Source of the DNA: Euglena gracilis
Lineage: Eukaryota; Euglenida; Euglenophyceae; Euglenales
DNA: 64,000 nt
NCBI GenBank assembly: GCA_039621445.1
Contig: CP154956.1
Coordinates: forward strand, 1,684,591-1,748,590
Reading direction: 5' to 3'
Both the position numbers and the translations under genes were made by a program. The notes below the pieces were generated by a model. It had not been told where the DNA came from, ran no database searches, and saw only the letters and a list, made by a program, of their open reading frames with translations. This document shows positions 53,273 to 64,000 of this stretch, piece by piece (within the stretch, counting starts at the first letter, position 1; each line of letters begins with the position of its first letter).

Positions 53273-53443
53273 CAACCACGGAAACAAAAATATGAGTTTG
53301 ACAACTCCACATTCCGAGCTGCCAGATAGCAGGCCGGTGATTTTGCACTGTGCTCCGTGTCCTCGTGGATATAAGTGAGATCGCCATTTCTTCAGTTTCT
53401 GTATTTTTTTTTACACAAATGTTTTTTAATGAACCCCGTTTCC

Positions 53444-53728
53444 CAGGGTGGTCTTTAAGGGACCACCCTTTTTTTCCATTGAGGACTGACTGACAGCACC
53501 AGCGCTTAGGCCCAAATGGGGTCGAAAATTAAAAGTTAAAAAACACATTCTTTGACGATTTGGCTGGATGGGCTGTGATCCAAGGATACCAGAAACACAC
53601 TCCCCCCCTGAATTCGACGCTTTTTGCCAAAATATGGCCATCTTTTTGTCCTGTGGGTTTTTCTGCCCGTGGGTTTTTTTTAGTAAATATGCTGGGATGG
53701 GAATTTTTTTTGCTTAAGGACCACCGTG
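53444..53728. mobile_element. Short hAT-type relative of the 39491 element
   Basis: CAGGGTGGTCTTTAAGGGAC at the left and GCTTAAGGACCACCGTG at the right parallel the ends of 39491-41315, including a T-run before GCTTAAGG. CCGTTTCC and CCTTTTTC, on the two sides, would be a 6-of-8 degraded duplication. 285 bp, no ORF. Confidence 0.55.
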
Positions 53729-53827
53729 CCTTTTTCTCCAGGAGACACCATTTGCCAGAGTTTCAGTGATAGTCTCGAATGCCCATTTCAGGTTCAGGTG
53801 TGTGGGGAGGCTCTGAGAGCAGCACAA

Positions 53828-54960
<1,133 letters not shown>

Positions 54961-54964
54961 CGTG

Positions 54965-55750
54965 TAAATTTCAATCCTATGGTGTTCTTCGGGGCCTCAG
55001 GGTGTTGCTGAAGCTAAAGAGCACGCCATCCCCTGTGGGGGGGGCAGCCAGCCAGCAGTCTTTTCACAGCCCCAGACCCCCCTCCCCTCCATTGACGAGT
55101 TTTTCACCAATCTCTTCACCAATTTCTTGTTTCCATTTCCCCTCTTTTGGGAGGGGAATGCCATTCTCTATTGTTTTTCTTTCTCTGGGGGGGCAAGCAG
55201 GCACAAGCCGGGGCAGACAGCCATGCTCAATCACCGCTCAATGCCTCTCGGGCACCAGCAGACTGGCTCAATCCGGCTGCATAGTTTGACTTGCTGAGGA
55301 GGTAGTATCCATGGTCCGACTTGTTAATTTTTTCGGTCGTTTGATGGGTTGTTTGTGGGTCGGTTGCAGAAGCGTCAGTGCCCTGGCACGCGATGCTTTT
55401 CATAATTCTGTGGATAGCATGCCACCTGATCAGCGTTCCAACCCTGCCTCAAAAATTATTTTTTATTTTATCAAAAAAGGTGTAAAAGTCCAATTCGTCA
55501 TGTGCCAAAGGGCTCTCCCAGAAGGAACCAAGGATTGTTCCCCAAAGGAAGGCGAGAGGTGAAATTTTCAGGGGTCTGGATGAATTTTAGTGGAAGAACA
55601 AACACACTTTTTGCAAAACTGTCCATACATGATGAAATTCAAAAGTTGGATTGATGCTCACTTTTTGGGCTGTTTCGTTTTGGCCTTTTTCCCCTCCGCC
55701 CACCTCTTGGTGGGGGCCTTTGGTCGCTGGGTTTGAAACCAACAATCATT
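54965..55750. other. No gene recognised
   Basis: Plus frame 54957-55289 and others carry no motif. Confidence 0.35.
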
Positions 55751-55755
55751 CACTA

Positions 55756-56252
55756 ACCCCCCCTAAGAAACTATCATGCCCGAGGACCTGTTAGGGTCCC
55801 GCCCGGGAAGCTGTCGGGGTGGGGCCAGCACCAGTCGATCTGTCAGGGTATGAAATTGTCAGGGTCCCAGGTCCCCCTCCAACCTGTCAGGTCATTTTCA
55901 TTGACTTCCTGAATGCCCTACGTGTGAAACTGTGAGAGTCTTGCCCTGGGGAAACTGTCAGGGTCCTTGGTCCCCCCCCCCCGGGTTGACTGACCGGTTT
56001 TTTCAAAGTGACTGACTGACTGGTTTTTGGCTCCAGACCCGCCTGGGGGGTCGGCCAGCATTGGCCGAAAGTGGCCACCAGGCGCCGGATTTTTTTTGAT
56101 TTTTGACCAAATCCTTTGATTTTTGGCCATTTTTCGGCCGAGTGGCCAAAGTGAACACTTCCCCTCCCCCACCAGGGAGTTGGTAAGCGGTATGGTCCCT
56201 GGTGCCAGCCGACCTTGTCAGGTGACAGTTTCCCCCCGGGGGGGGGGGTAGG
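55756..56252. mobile_element. Diverged relative of the 23965-24275 element
   Basis: Left AACCCCCCCTAAGAAACTAT then CATGCCCGAG; right GTGACAGTTTCC-C/G-run-TAGG then TA. Interior AACCTGTCAGGTCATTTTCA and GAAATTGTCAGGGTCCC match the other copy. An extra segment with TGACTGACTGG(T)TTTT is inserted. Confidence 0.6.
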
Positions 56253-56254
56253 TA

Positions 56255-57305
56255 GCCAGTGTCGGGGGTGATTGAATGGTTTTTTTTCACAGTCACTGAC
56301 TGGTTCTTGGCCTAACCTCCCAGGGGGGTCGCAAAAAATTACCAAATTGACCCGTTGCTGATGGCGTCAGACGTCAGAACCCTTTTTGTGAGCCATTTTC
56401 TTTGTGTTTGTGGTCAGTTTCCCTTGAATCCCAGGGTGCCCGACCCCCCCCCCCCCAGGGGGATAGTGACTGACTGGTTTTCCGAAAAAAGTGGCCAACT
56501 GTTTTTTTGCAAGAGCAACCCCCCGGGGGGGTAAAGAATGTGCGGTTTCAGAGCGCTGTCCCCAACACAATCCTCGCCACAGCGTCATCCAGCGTGCTGC
56601 CTCCACCGAGGCCAGCACTGCCAGCTTGCCTTTCAAGGAACCCAGTCAGGCACTGCGAGTTTTGCAGTTTTGGGGGGATCACCGCAATCTCTCTGCTTTT
56701 TGAAGAATGAGGAAGGTTTGAGGAGGGTCCGGATCCCCCTCAAAAACTTCCCATACTTCCCTAGGAATAATAAATAAAATGTAACCCTAACCCTATGCCA
56801 AATAATCACAAAATAGACCAAAAATGGTGGGCGAAACCCCAATGAAGAAATTGCCCAAAAGACCCCCCCCCCCATTTAACCACTGGGACGCCCCACGGGG
56901 GAGGGGGGCAAGTTGTTGAGGGTTGCTTTTGTCCCTCATCAGCTTGCTTTGGCTGAGCACCGCCCACCTGGCCCCGACCCACGTTCTAATTTTCACCCCG
57001 TTCTGGTTTTTTGTGTGCACGAGGTTTTCTGTGGACCTGTGGATGGGAGCCGGACAGACAGGCGTTGCGGGGAAAGCTGGGGTCGAGTCTCCGGCCCAGA
57101 GGCAGGCATCTCACCAGCCCAGCCTGGCCCATGTCATTCCCCTGCTGAGCCTGTGGCTTGGGCGCTGGACTCGCCAATTTGCCCACAGCCAAACGTCGCA
57201 AGGGGATGGTCGTGAGAAATGAAGGGGCCCGACCCAAGGGTTGCGTGGTCTACCTCCACCATCTTTCTTCCATCCCGCAAATTCCTCGATGTACGCGTTT
57301 TTGCA
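56255..57305. other. No gene; CTGACTGG repeats
   Basis: CACTGACTGGTTCTTGG (56286) and GTGACTGACTGGTTTTCC (56466) join similar strings near 55985-56028 as a small dispersed group. AACCCTAACCCTA at about 56783 is a short telomere-like stretch. Confidence 0.4.
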
Positions 57306-57310
57306 ACTGC

Positions 57311-58025
57311 GGATAACTCCAGAAAACTACGTAACTACAGATAACTACGGGTAAGAATTTGACCCCCCCCCCAACTACGTATAAACACCAATCCCTGGAA
57401 GAGGCCAGGCTTCAGCAAATGAACCATGCAATGAACCCCCCCCCCACAAAGCCCCAAATAGAAGCCCCCGACCTCAGGTTTTCCGCCAGAACCCAAATTA
57501 TACCCCCCCCCCCAGTGGTGTTGTCAGGATTTGTTGGGATTTTGTGGGTGGTTCCAACTTTTCGGCTGACATCTTCTTTATAAAGCACCAAAAAGACTGC
57601 ATTTTTATCGACAATTTTTGACAACGTTTAACTTATCCGAAATTTTCAACTGGAGTTCTTGTGGGTCCGCAACCCAGCACTGGGCGAACCATCCAAAAAA
57701 GGTTGAAATATTATAAAGAAGAATGAAGAAGACAGATTGAGTGCAGTAAGACCTCTGAATCGTCCAAAAACCACCATCAAAAAGAGTATGGTGTGCATAC
57801 ACTACATGATAATGTGCACTAATGTGTGATACCCCTCTGCCTCCCCCTCAGTCAAAAGTCCTCGTCAGCCATGCCAGACCTCAAAACCATAGTGATCCAT
57901 AGTTATCTGTAGTCATCCGTAGTTATCCGCACCTGGGAGTCGCTTATCCGAAGTTATCCAGAGTTATCCGTATTTGGGGGTTTCGGGCTGATGTAGTTCT
58001 CCATAGTCATCCGTAGCTATCCGTT
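57311..58025. mobile_element. Element with inverted GGATAACTACGG subterminal repeats
   Basis: The left zone (57311-57353) has GCGGATAACT, AACTACGTAACTAC and AGATAACTACGG. The right zone (57885-58025) has inverse forms such as GTAGTTATCCG, GTAGTCATCCG and GTAGCTATCCG, six or more times. The middle is unremarkable, with C-runs. The layout resembles the hAT MITE at 10813-11545, but sharp termini are not seen. Confidence 0.45.
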
Positions 58026-58029
58026 TCAG

Positions 58030-58965
58030 GGTAAGCACAAACCCCTGCTTCTTCCCGGATTTTTTCTTCTTCAATGAAGCCAAAATAAACCTGGCCTCAC
58101 GATGCACAATTAGCTTGGACAGGGGCGGGTAGGAATGCTATCCTTATTATCGCTATTTGTCCCTATATCCAGCATGTTCTACCTCCTACCTAGGAAACAT
58201 GTTCTACCTCCTGCCCGGTCAGAATTAACATTGGCTGTTTTAACGGCTGTTCGGAGACAAACGTCAGTGGCGTCAGCACAAGGTCAGGAGGTCCGCACGT
58301 GTCGTACGTGTTCTGAAGCCCAGTGCTGGGGGGACCATTTTGGTCGGTTGCCCCAATTTCGCCCTGCTGACCCGCCCGACAGGGGTATGGCCGTCTCGGC
58401 TATGGCTGGGTCCCCCCCTTGGCGGCAGGGGCTGTCGGTTGGCCCCAATGCAATCTCCTGCCCCTGGCATCCAGCAGTATGGCTGTCAGCTGGCGTCCCC
58501 TCCGTTGTGCCCGCAGTCAAGTTCGTGTGCGGTTCACTCGCCTGCCCCATCTGCATGGACTTCCATCTGCATTCATTTATCACAACATCACATGTTTCTG
58601 GCATGCAAGGCTGGCTGTAGCCGTTTTTCCAGAGCCTGCGCCCAATTTCTCTCGGCTCCTGAGCGACGATCAAGAGAGTACTGATGGTTCACCCGCACGG
58701 AGTGGTGCAGTACCGCTACTCATTCTATGGCATTCTGGCATTCTGGCATTAATTTTTCACATTACATTTCGATCCATATTGTCTTCCGCGTTCTGCTCCA
58801 TTGTGTCTTTCCAGAGGCCCAATAGCCAAGGCAGCATCCCAAGTCTGACACCGGCTGTCCAGTTCCCTCCAGTCATATCAGACACAAAATTGCTTTGACC
58901 AGATAGACTTTGCGTCACATTATTTGGAAGTGCAGCCTCCACTCAATGGAATAGGACAGTGGGAC
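58030..58965. other. No gene recognised
   Basis: Overlapping frames (58135-58620 plus, 58284-58673 minus) have no motif. GGCATTCTGGCATTCTGGC at 58731-58749 is a short tandem. Confidence 0.35.
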
Positions 58966-58970
58966 TGTTA

Positions 58971-59364
58971 CCCCCCCAAATATAAACTCCCCCGGTTTTA
59001 TATTTGGGTGGAAATTTCAAGACCCCCACGGAGGTTTTATATTTGGGGGGTTTTTATATTTGGTCGGGAAAATCAGCTTCCTGGCGGGATCCAGTAGTCA
59101 CTTTTTCGGTCCAAAATCACAAATACGCCCACCCTTGGGGGTCCAAAAGTTTCACTTTTCGGGCGAAGGAGCAATTTTCACACCTTTTTGGTAAAAATTG
59201 CCCCCAAATTACCAAAAATTTCAGAAGATATTTTGTCCAATTTTTTCCTTCCTCGCTTCGCGCCGGAGGGGGGTTTTATATTCGGGCGGGATTTCAAGGT
59301 CCTTAGGGGGGGGGTTATATTTGGGGGGCTTTGTATTTGGGGGGGGGGTTATATTTGGGGGGGG
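58971..59364. mobile_element. C-run/G-run element, AAATATAAA signature
   Basis: C7-AAATATAAACTCC at the left and TTTATATTTGG or TTATATTTGG with G-runs at six places to the right. TA precedes the C-run (58969-58970). A CGCTTCGCGCCGG hairpin is near 59253. Confidence 0.55.
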
Positions 59365-59604
59365 TTTACAATGTGTGCCTTCAGGAATGTGATGCACCAA
59401 AAGCCAGCTTGCTCGCAAATAATTAACACATTAATTAATGCACCATGCTGGCAAAATGTAATTTTAGCAGGAGGTTTAATGACCAGCTGCCTCTCTGAAA
59501 AGCAAGGACACATATTTGTAGATAATGAAGCAGCTCACGCTCTCTATCCGTCTTAAGTTCCGTCGATGGCAGACTGAATTTTATTGCGAGGCTGACCGCC
59601 CCAG

Positions 59605-59830
59605 GAGGGGGGTGCCTGCCTGGACAGGCACTCCAGGGTACCCCCCGGGGTTAGGTACATGGCCAAAAGTGTCTGGGCACTTGGCTAAGGCACTTCCGGC
59701 ACCGAAGGCGCTGGAGCCCAGAAGGGCCGTTTTTAGGCAGTTTTTGGCCCGCAATCAGGCAGGCACCGACCCACAAAGGGGAAGGGTAGTGCCCACCTGC
59801 CAAGGCACTCCAGGGCAACTCCCCCACCCC
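59605..59830. mobile_element. Foldback element with GTGCCTGCCTGGACAGGCAC
   Basis: The palindrome at about 59610-59629 and a second at about 59788-59810 (GTGCCCACCTGCCAAGGCAC) border GCACCGAAGGCGCTGG. Same group as 28235, 46385 and 49995. Confidence 0.5.
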
Positions 59831-59834
59831 CAGG

Positions 59835-60245
59835 ATTGTCAAGTTCAGGCGAGTCGAAGTAATCTGCACGTGCCAATTCATCTCCTTTCAATGCCCCAAC
59901 TTCATTTTTTCGTTTTTCTTTTTTTTTCATCTTTTTCATTTCAGTTTTTTTTTGCATTTTGTCAAGTTCAACTTCAACCTCATTTCGACCCGCCCCCAAT
60001 CCCGGCTGCGCCAGAGCTCCACACCACCCCGACGACACCAAAGCGGCGATGCCACGGGGCCAATTCTGGGCCGAGCTCCTCCAAGCGCAGGGGGGGACCA
60101 ACACGTCCCTCTCCCCGGCCCCTCAGCGCCCAAGGCCGCGCCAGGAATGCCTATCGTTGGAACCATCTGGCACGGTGTCGATGGCTGGGTTGCTGCTGCC
60201 GGAAGCTTTCGGGGGCCCAAGGTTTTGCTCGAGATGCCGGAGGCC
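59835..60245. other. No confident gene
   Basis: Three long plus frames overlap between 59952 and 60373, all moderately GC-rich; none has a recognisable motif. Confidence 0.3.
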
Positions 60246-60248
60246 ATA

Positions 60249-60370
60249 CCCCCCCCCCTAATTGTAGAGCGGGCGCTCTTGTAGTGGACGCTCACTTCGC
60301 CAGAGGGGGGGGTGCTCTACTATTTGGACCCTGCTCTTGTAGAGGGCACGCCCTACTATTGGGGGGGGGT
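60249..60370. mobile_element. C-run/G-run element, TAATTGTAGAGC signature
   Basis: C9-TAATTGTAGAGC at the left, CTCTACTATT and CCCTACTATT-G10 at the right. TA at 60247-60248; TTA follows the right end. Confidence 0.55.
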
Positions 60371-60436
60371 TAGTCAAGAGGCCGCGTCTGGGACGTCAGG
60401 GAGTTCTCCAGCCCAAACCAGAAGGAGCTCTCCCTC

Positions 60437-60491
<55 letters not shown>

Positions 60492-60500
60492 TGTGTGCGT

Positions 60501-60556
<56 letters not shown>
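60437..60556. repeat. (CT)n-(GT)n microsatellite
   Basis: About 11 CT units, then about 47 GT units with a few TTTG interruptions. Confidence 0.97.
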
Positions 60557-60559
<3 letters not shown>

Positions 60560-60639
60560 GTTCCTCTTGAGTGATCTGAGCTCCCACCTCCAAGGGGGAC
60601 GTGGGGGGCGGTGTCCTCTCTTGCCCTCCTGCGTGGCCC

Positions 60640-60770
60640 TGGCATCGGTGCAGCCTCCAGGACTGGACGCTGGAGACGCTCTACGACGTGGACCTGCGTG
60701 GCCAGGGTTGGGTGTGCTTGGGGGTTGCATCTGCCTGCCTCCCCAACCGCACCCGAAGGTTAGATCTGAT
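60640..60770 (+). other. Coding-like fragment with YDVDLRGQG
   Basis: In a frame open 60601-60921, codons at 60651-60720 are GC3-rich and read SLQDWTLETLYDVDLRGQGW. CTCCAG and GGCCAG|GGTTGG give possible splice edges. The family is unknown; compare HDVDLSGQGLC at about 27905. Confidence 0.3.
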
Positions 60771-61080
60771 ATGCATTTCACAGGCCCAACCAGCCTTCTT
60801 AGGGCACTTCATCCATGTTTGCTGTTTTTATTTATTTTTTATTTCTCTAGTGTTTCGGTGGCACATTTTTTATGCCTGCCTCCCCTCCCATGGAATGCCC
60901 TCTGCTCACGGCGTCCACTAGGACTTAAGGTGGGCTCTCTCAGCCTGAATTCTTTGGCAGACTATTCATTTGGAAGATGCTCGCCTTTGTGGGATACACT
61001 GCCTTGTTTCACCATTGGGTCCCCCATCTGTCACGCTCGAGAACACCGGGTGCTGAAAAGGAATCGGGGGACTCCCAATA

Positions 61081-61500
61081 CCCCCCCCCCCCCAAATGAG
61101 GCCCCAGGTCTACTTTTTGGGCCTGCTGCTGAAAAGCCCAAGGGGTCTATTTTTTCTATCTGTTATTTTGTGGGAGGTCTCTTTTTTTTGGGTTTTTTGC
61201 TGAAGAATTCGACCGAAAAAAGGCTTCCCGCGGAAGGTCCAAAAAACAGGAGAAAAGCGGGTGATTTTCAGCAATTAGCAAAACTGTCTTAAAAAACGTC
61301 GATTTTCACACATGCAAAATGGGCAGAGATCAAAGATGTCAAAAAATCACCCATTTGGGTGCATTTTTTACAGTTTTTTTGGGTGTATTTTTTGGATTTT
61401 CCCTGAAAATCCCGAGGGGTGTTTTTTTAATAGTTTTTGGAGTTTTGCTGAAAATTGGCAAGGGGGTCTTATTTTTGGGGGTCTTATTTTTGGGGGGTCC
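61081..61500. mobile_element. C-run/G-run element, GGTCTTATTTTTG signature (second locus)
   Basis: TA-C13-AAATGAGGCCCCAGGTCTAC at the left, and GGTCTATTTTTT, GGTGTATTTTTTG and GGTCTTATTTTTG units up to 61497. Related to 8340-8785. Confidence 0.5.
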
Positions 61501-61519
61501 TAAAATGCGCATGAGTGGC

Positions 61520-61753
61520 CACCCACTTATTGTGGTCAACGGGGTGGAACCGAAAAAGCCTATTGGAAAAATCGGGCACCGCCCTGCCGGGGGCTTCCGG
61601 GTGGCCAACCTGCCTCGGCTGCAGGAGCTGCTGCTGAGCTGGGGGCTGCCCCCGCCCCGCGTCCAGCGCCTCCAGCGGCCAGAACCCCCTGGAGGCATTG
61701 CTGCGGTGTGGCGTGAAGGGTTTGAAGTGCCAGCAGCCTGCCTGGGGTGTTGA
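61520..61753 (+). CDS. Coding-like island with LLSWGLPPPRVQRLQRP motif (copy 2)
   Basis: Reads AGGFRVANLPRLQELLLSWG, then LPPPRVQRLQRPEPPGG, up to a stop at 61751-61753. Codons are strongly GC3-biased in the shared part. The partner is at 29278-29544. No domain recognised; it may be an exon or exon relic. Confidence 0.4.
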   Translation, partial: HPLIVVNGVEPKKPIGKIGHRPAGGFRVANLPRLQELLLSWGLPPPRVQRLQRPEPPGGIAAVWREGFEVPAACLGC

Positions 61754-61759
61754 ACTCCC

Positions 61760-64000
61760 CGGTGACACCTGGATATTCATGTGTATTTGTGCCCCATCCA
61801 TGAGCTAACCTTATTTTTTGAAGCCTTTTTTGTTTCTTCCAGGTTGGGGTTTCTTAACAGCCTGTTTTCTTTTTCATTGGATTTGATTTTTCGATTTCTT
61901 TTGAAAATGTGCAGGACATTGTGTTTTCAACAATTTTTGGAGTAAACGATTGTTCAAAACACCCATGGTTTTCAAAACATAGTGTTGCAAATGAGGGGAA
62001 AGTTTTCCCTACTAGGTGTACCGTCCGGTTTGATAGAAAATTTTCTCTCATTTTTACAAGGGTTTAAATGCATTAATGTATCAAATGCCATTTGGCCAAA
62101 AAAATCTACACTAACGGATGGTGTTCACCGTTCACATATTGCACACCTGGACTCTTCACAGTTTTCAAACGCCTGAATCATGCATAAATCATACAATTTT
62201 CAAAGGTGTTTGAAAAAAACGTACAACAACCTTTCCATGCCTTGTGTTTGACTTGTTCCATTTGCGGACTTGGGAAGAGGCTATGGTTACGTGTCACCAT
62301 GGCCATCGTGTCACCTGACTTTTGATAACTTTTGCAAACAAAATGGAATGAATGGAATGAAATGCTTGTCTGTTTTTGACGCGGTTGATAATGCTAACAG
62401 CAAAAACAGTTTTTTGGAAGAGTTCACCGGGGTATGGTTTGTGATTAATTCCATTTTTTATACGGCCACAGTTCAGGCTGGATTTCTTGGAATCATGGAA
62501 AAAAATCAGCCTTGATAAGCAACAGCAGGCATTGATAGAGTTGCATCTGAGGAGTGTGTAATTCCCTGCCACTGCCCCCCCCCCTGCACCCCCCGTTCCT
62601 CCAACGCCTCCTCCCCTGCTCTCGGCAGTATCCCTTTGTTTGTACAAAGGCCCACAATTAACAATGTGGTGCATGGGTGGTTACTGCGGTGCACGAGTAG
62701 TAAGTACGAAGTAACAGGAAAAGAAAGCGAATTGTAATAAATCATGGTAATCACTGATCACTTTAATTTTTCTCGTCCCTTCCCTTTGCCTTACTGCAAG
62801 CCCACGAGCCAGCCGCTGGACTGTGCAAAAAGGCACATACATAATTTTTAAGTGGCTTATTTATTCCTCATTTCCCCCACCACCATCCTTCCCCACATGA
62901 GAATTCTGTTCGCCGGGGCTACAATGAACGCAAGTCAAGTGTCTAATTTCAGTTCGCCCCGTTCTGGGTTAGTAAACCAAAATAACTGCTTGTTTTTGAT
63001 AAAACCTCGGGAACTCCAAAAAAACCTGGGTTCCTGAGGCTCCGGAGGCTTCAGCAGGAACATTGAAAGACAGCGAAGCAGAGCTGAAAGGATCCCGGAA
63101 TTTCTATGGGGAGTAGGTGGGGGCTCACCCCCAACCCCTCCTCGTTTTCCGCTGTGGACTTTTGGGTGGAAATTCTCATAAGTGCCTCGTGAGAGGTTTT
63201 GGGTGGGTTTTGGGTGGGTTGATGGGCCAATCCCCCCCCCCCCCCCCGGGGTGGAGTCATCCATGGATGGGTTTTCGGAAAAAGTGGGTGGGTGCCTTTG
63301 GACCAGGGGAAATGTGCCCCGCCCCCCTGGGGCGTCACCAACTGAATGTTTGTTCTGCCCCCCCCCCCAGAGCAGTAATGTGGGTGGTGGGTGGGGGGGG
63401 GTCGACCCTCCCCTACCATCCTGGTGGGTGGGGGGGGTCCGACCCCCCAGCCTTTCCGTATTTCCAGGGGCGCCGATTTTTAGGTCAAAGTTCTCCTTTG
63501 GCGCCTTCGCATTTTCTTCGATCGGATGCCATCGTGGGGGGGTCCGACCCCCCTCCCCCCAACTGGCCTTCCCGCACAGCCCTAGGCCACTGCACCACAT
63601 TTCTTGTCAAAAACGGGGGAAGTCGCTGTCCAACCCTGCCGAAATTGCTGTCACGTTCCGGCAAAACAGTTCTCAGAATTGACCATCACAAAATCAAAGT
63701 TGGCGAAAACTTTTGTCACAGATGACAGAAAGATGCAACTCTGTTTTTCGAGGGAAAGCCCCTGCCCAAAGCACTCATTGACCTCAGCCCCCCCCCCTGA
63801 GAGACCCGAGAGGGGGTCCTGCAGGCGGTATCTGATGGAGCTGTCCCCCCCAGCCTGCCCGAGGCCCAGCCTTCCCCCAAGCCCCGGCAGGGCCAGCGCT
63901 GGATGCCACCCCCGCCCCCCTTCCCCTCCGTGTGGTTGGTTTGCGTTGCACTGGAGGCGGGCAAAGCACCAACTGCGCTCTGCTCCCCCCCCCCCCGGAC
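61760..64000. other. No gene recognised
   Basis: Plus frames 61982-62176 and 62270-62515 have ordinary composition, but no motif. From 63110 to 63560 C/G-runs and GGTTTTGGGTGGGTTTTGGG dominate. The window ends in a C11 run. Confidence 0.3.

Overview
The window is nuclear DNA from a eukaryote with a large, repeat-dominated genome. The evidence is the absence of compact operons or ribosome-binding-site patterns, coding signal that survives only as short GC3-rich islands, a non-LTR (LINE) retrotransposon, a decayed hAT transposase, abundant microsatellites of many classes, and an interstitial (CCCTAA)n block of TTAGGG telomere type. Dozens of G or C homopolymers of 8-14 bases are scattered throughout. 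The lineage cannot be fixed from sequence alone; a repeat-rich protist or alga is plausible, but an animal is not excluded. No rRNA gene, confident tRNA, CRISPR array or bacterial feature was seen.

Layout. 0-7.3 kb: LINE territory on the minus strand. A 5'-truncated copy (112-759) is followed by a near-complete copy with a putative ORF1 (5237-6073) and a reverse transcriptase/restriction-like endonuclease ORF (3108-5207). A further RT C-terminal remnant lies at 6538-6640, and a plus-strand 3' end at 7219-7262. 7.3-10.5 kb: G-rich tandem repeats and homopolymer-capped foldback elements. 10.5-13.7 kb: a broken hAT transposase (minus strand), invaded by a 733-bp MITE and by a LINE fragment with a 12-bp target duplication. 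13.8-28.5 kb: mostly small inverted elements, a 905-bp element with terminal inverted repeats, and a 525-bp foldback. 28.9-39.4 kb: plus-strand islands with coding-like composition, some resembling a Fringe/GT31-type glycosyltransferase, separated by huge microsatellites, a 2.0-kb TIR element carrying a 205-bp satellite and a GC-rich array, and a 109-bp MITE. 39.5-41.3 kb: a 1.8-kb hAT-type element with a perfect 8-bp target duplication. 41.3-64 kb: microsatellites, more foldback elements, a telomere-like block next to a 202-bp satellite, and a few isolated coding-like islands.

How it fits together. Most of the window is explained by three kinds of mobile DNA: REL-type LINEs sharing one 3' terminus; hAT elements and MITEs; and a set of short elements whose ends are a C-run and a G-run, with a short signature repeated in inverse orientation next to the runs. 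Several of the last set are flanked by TA on both sides, as expected for Tc1/mariner-type insertion, and one sits inside a CTAC microsatellite with a near-identical twin 4 kb away. This set is the best candidate for something undescribed. Protein-coding calls outside the transposable elements are tentative.
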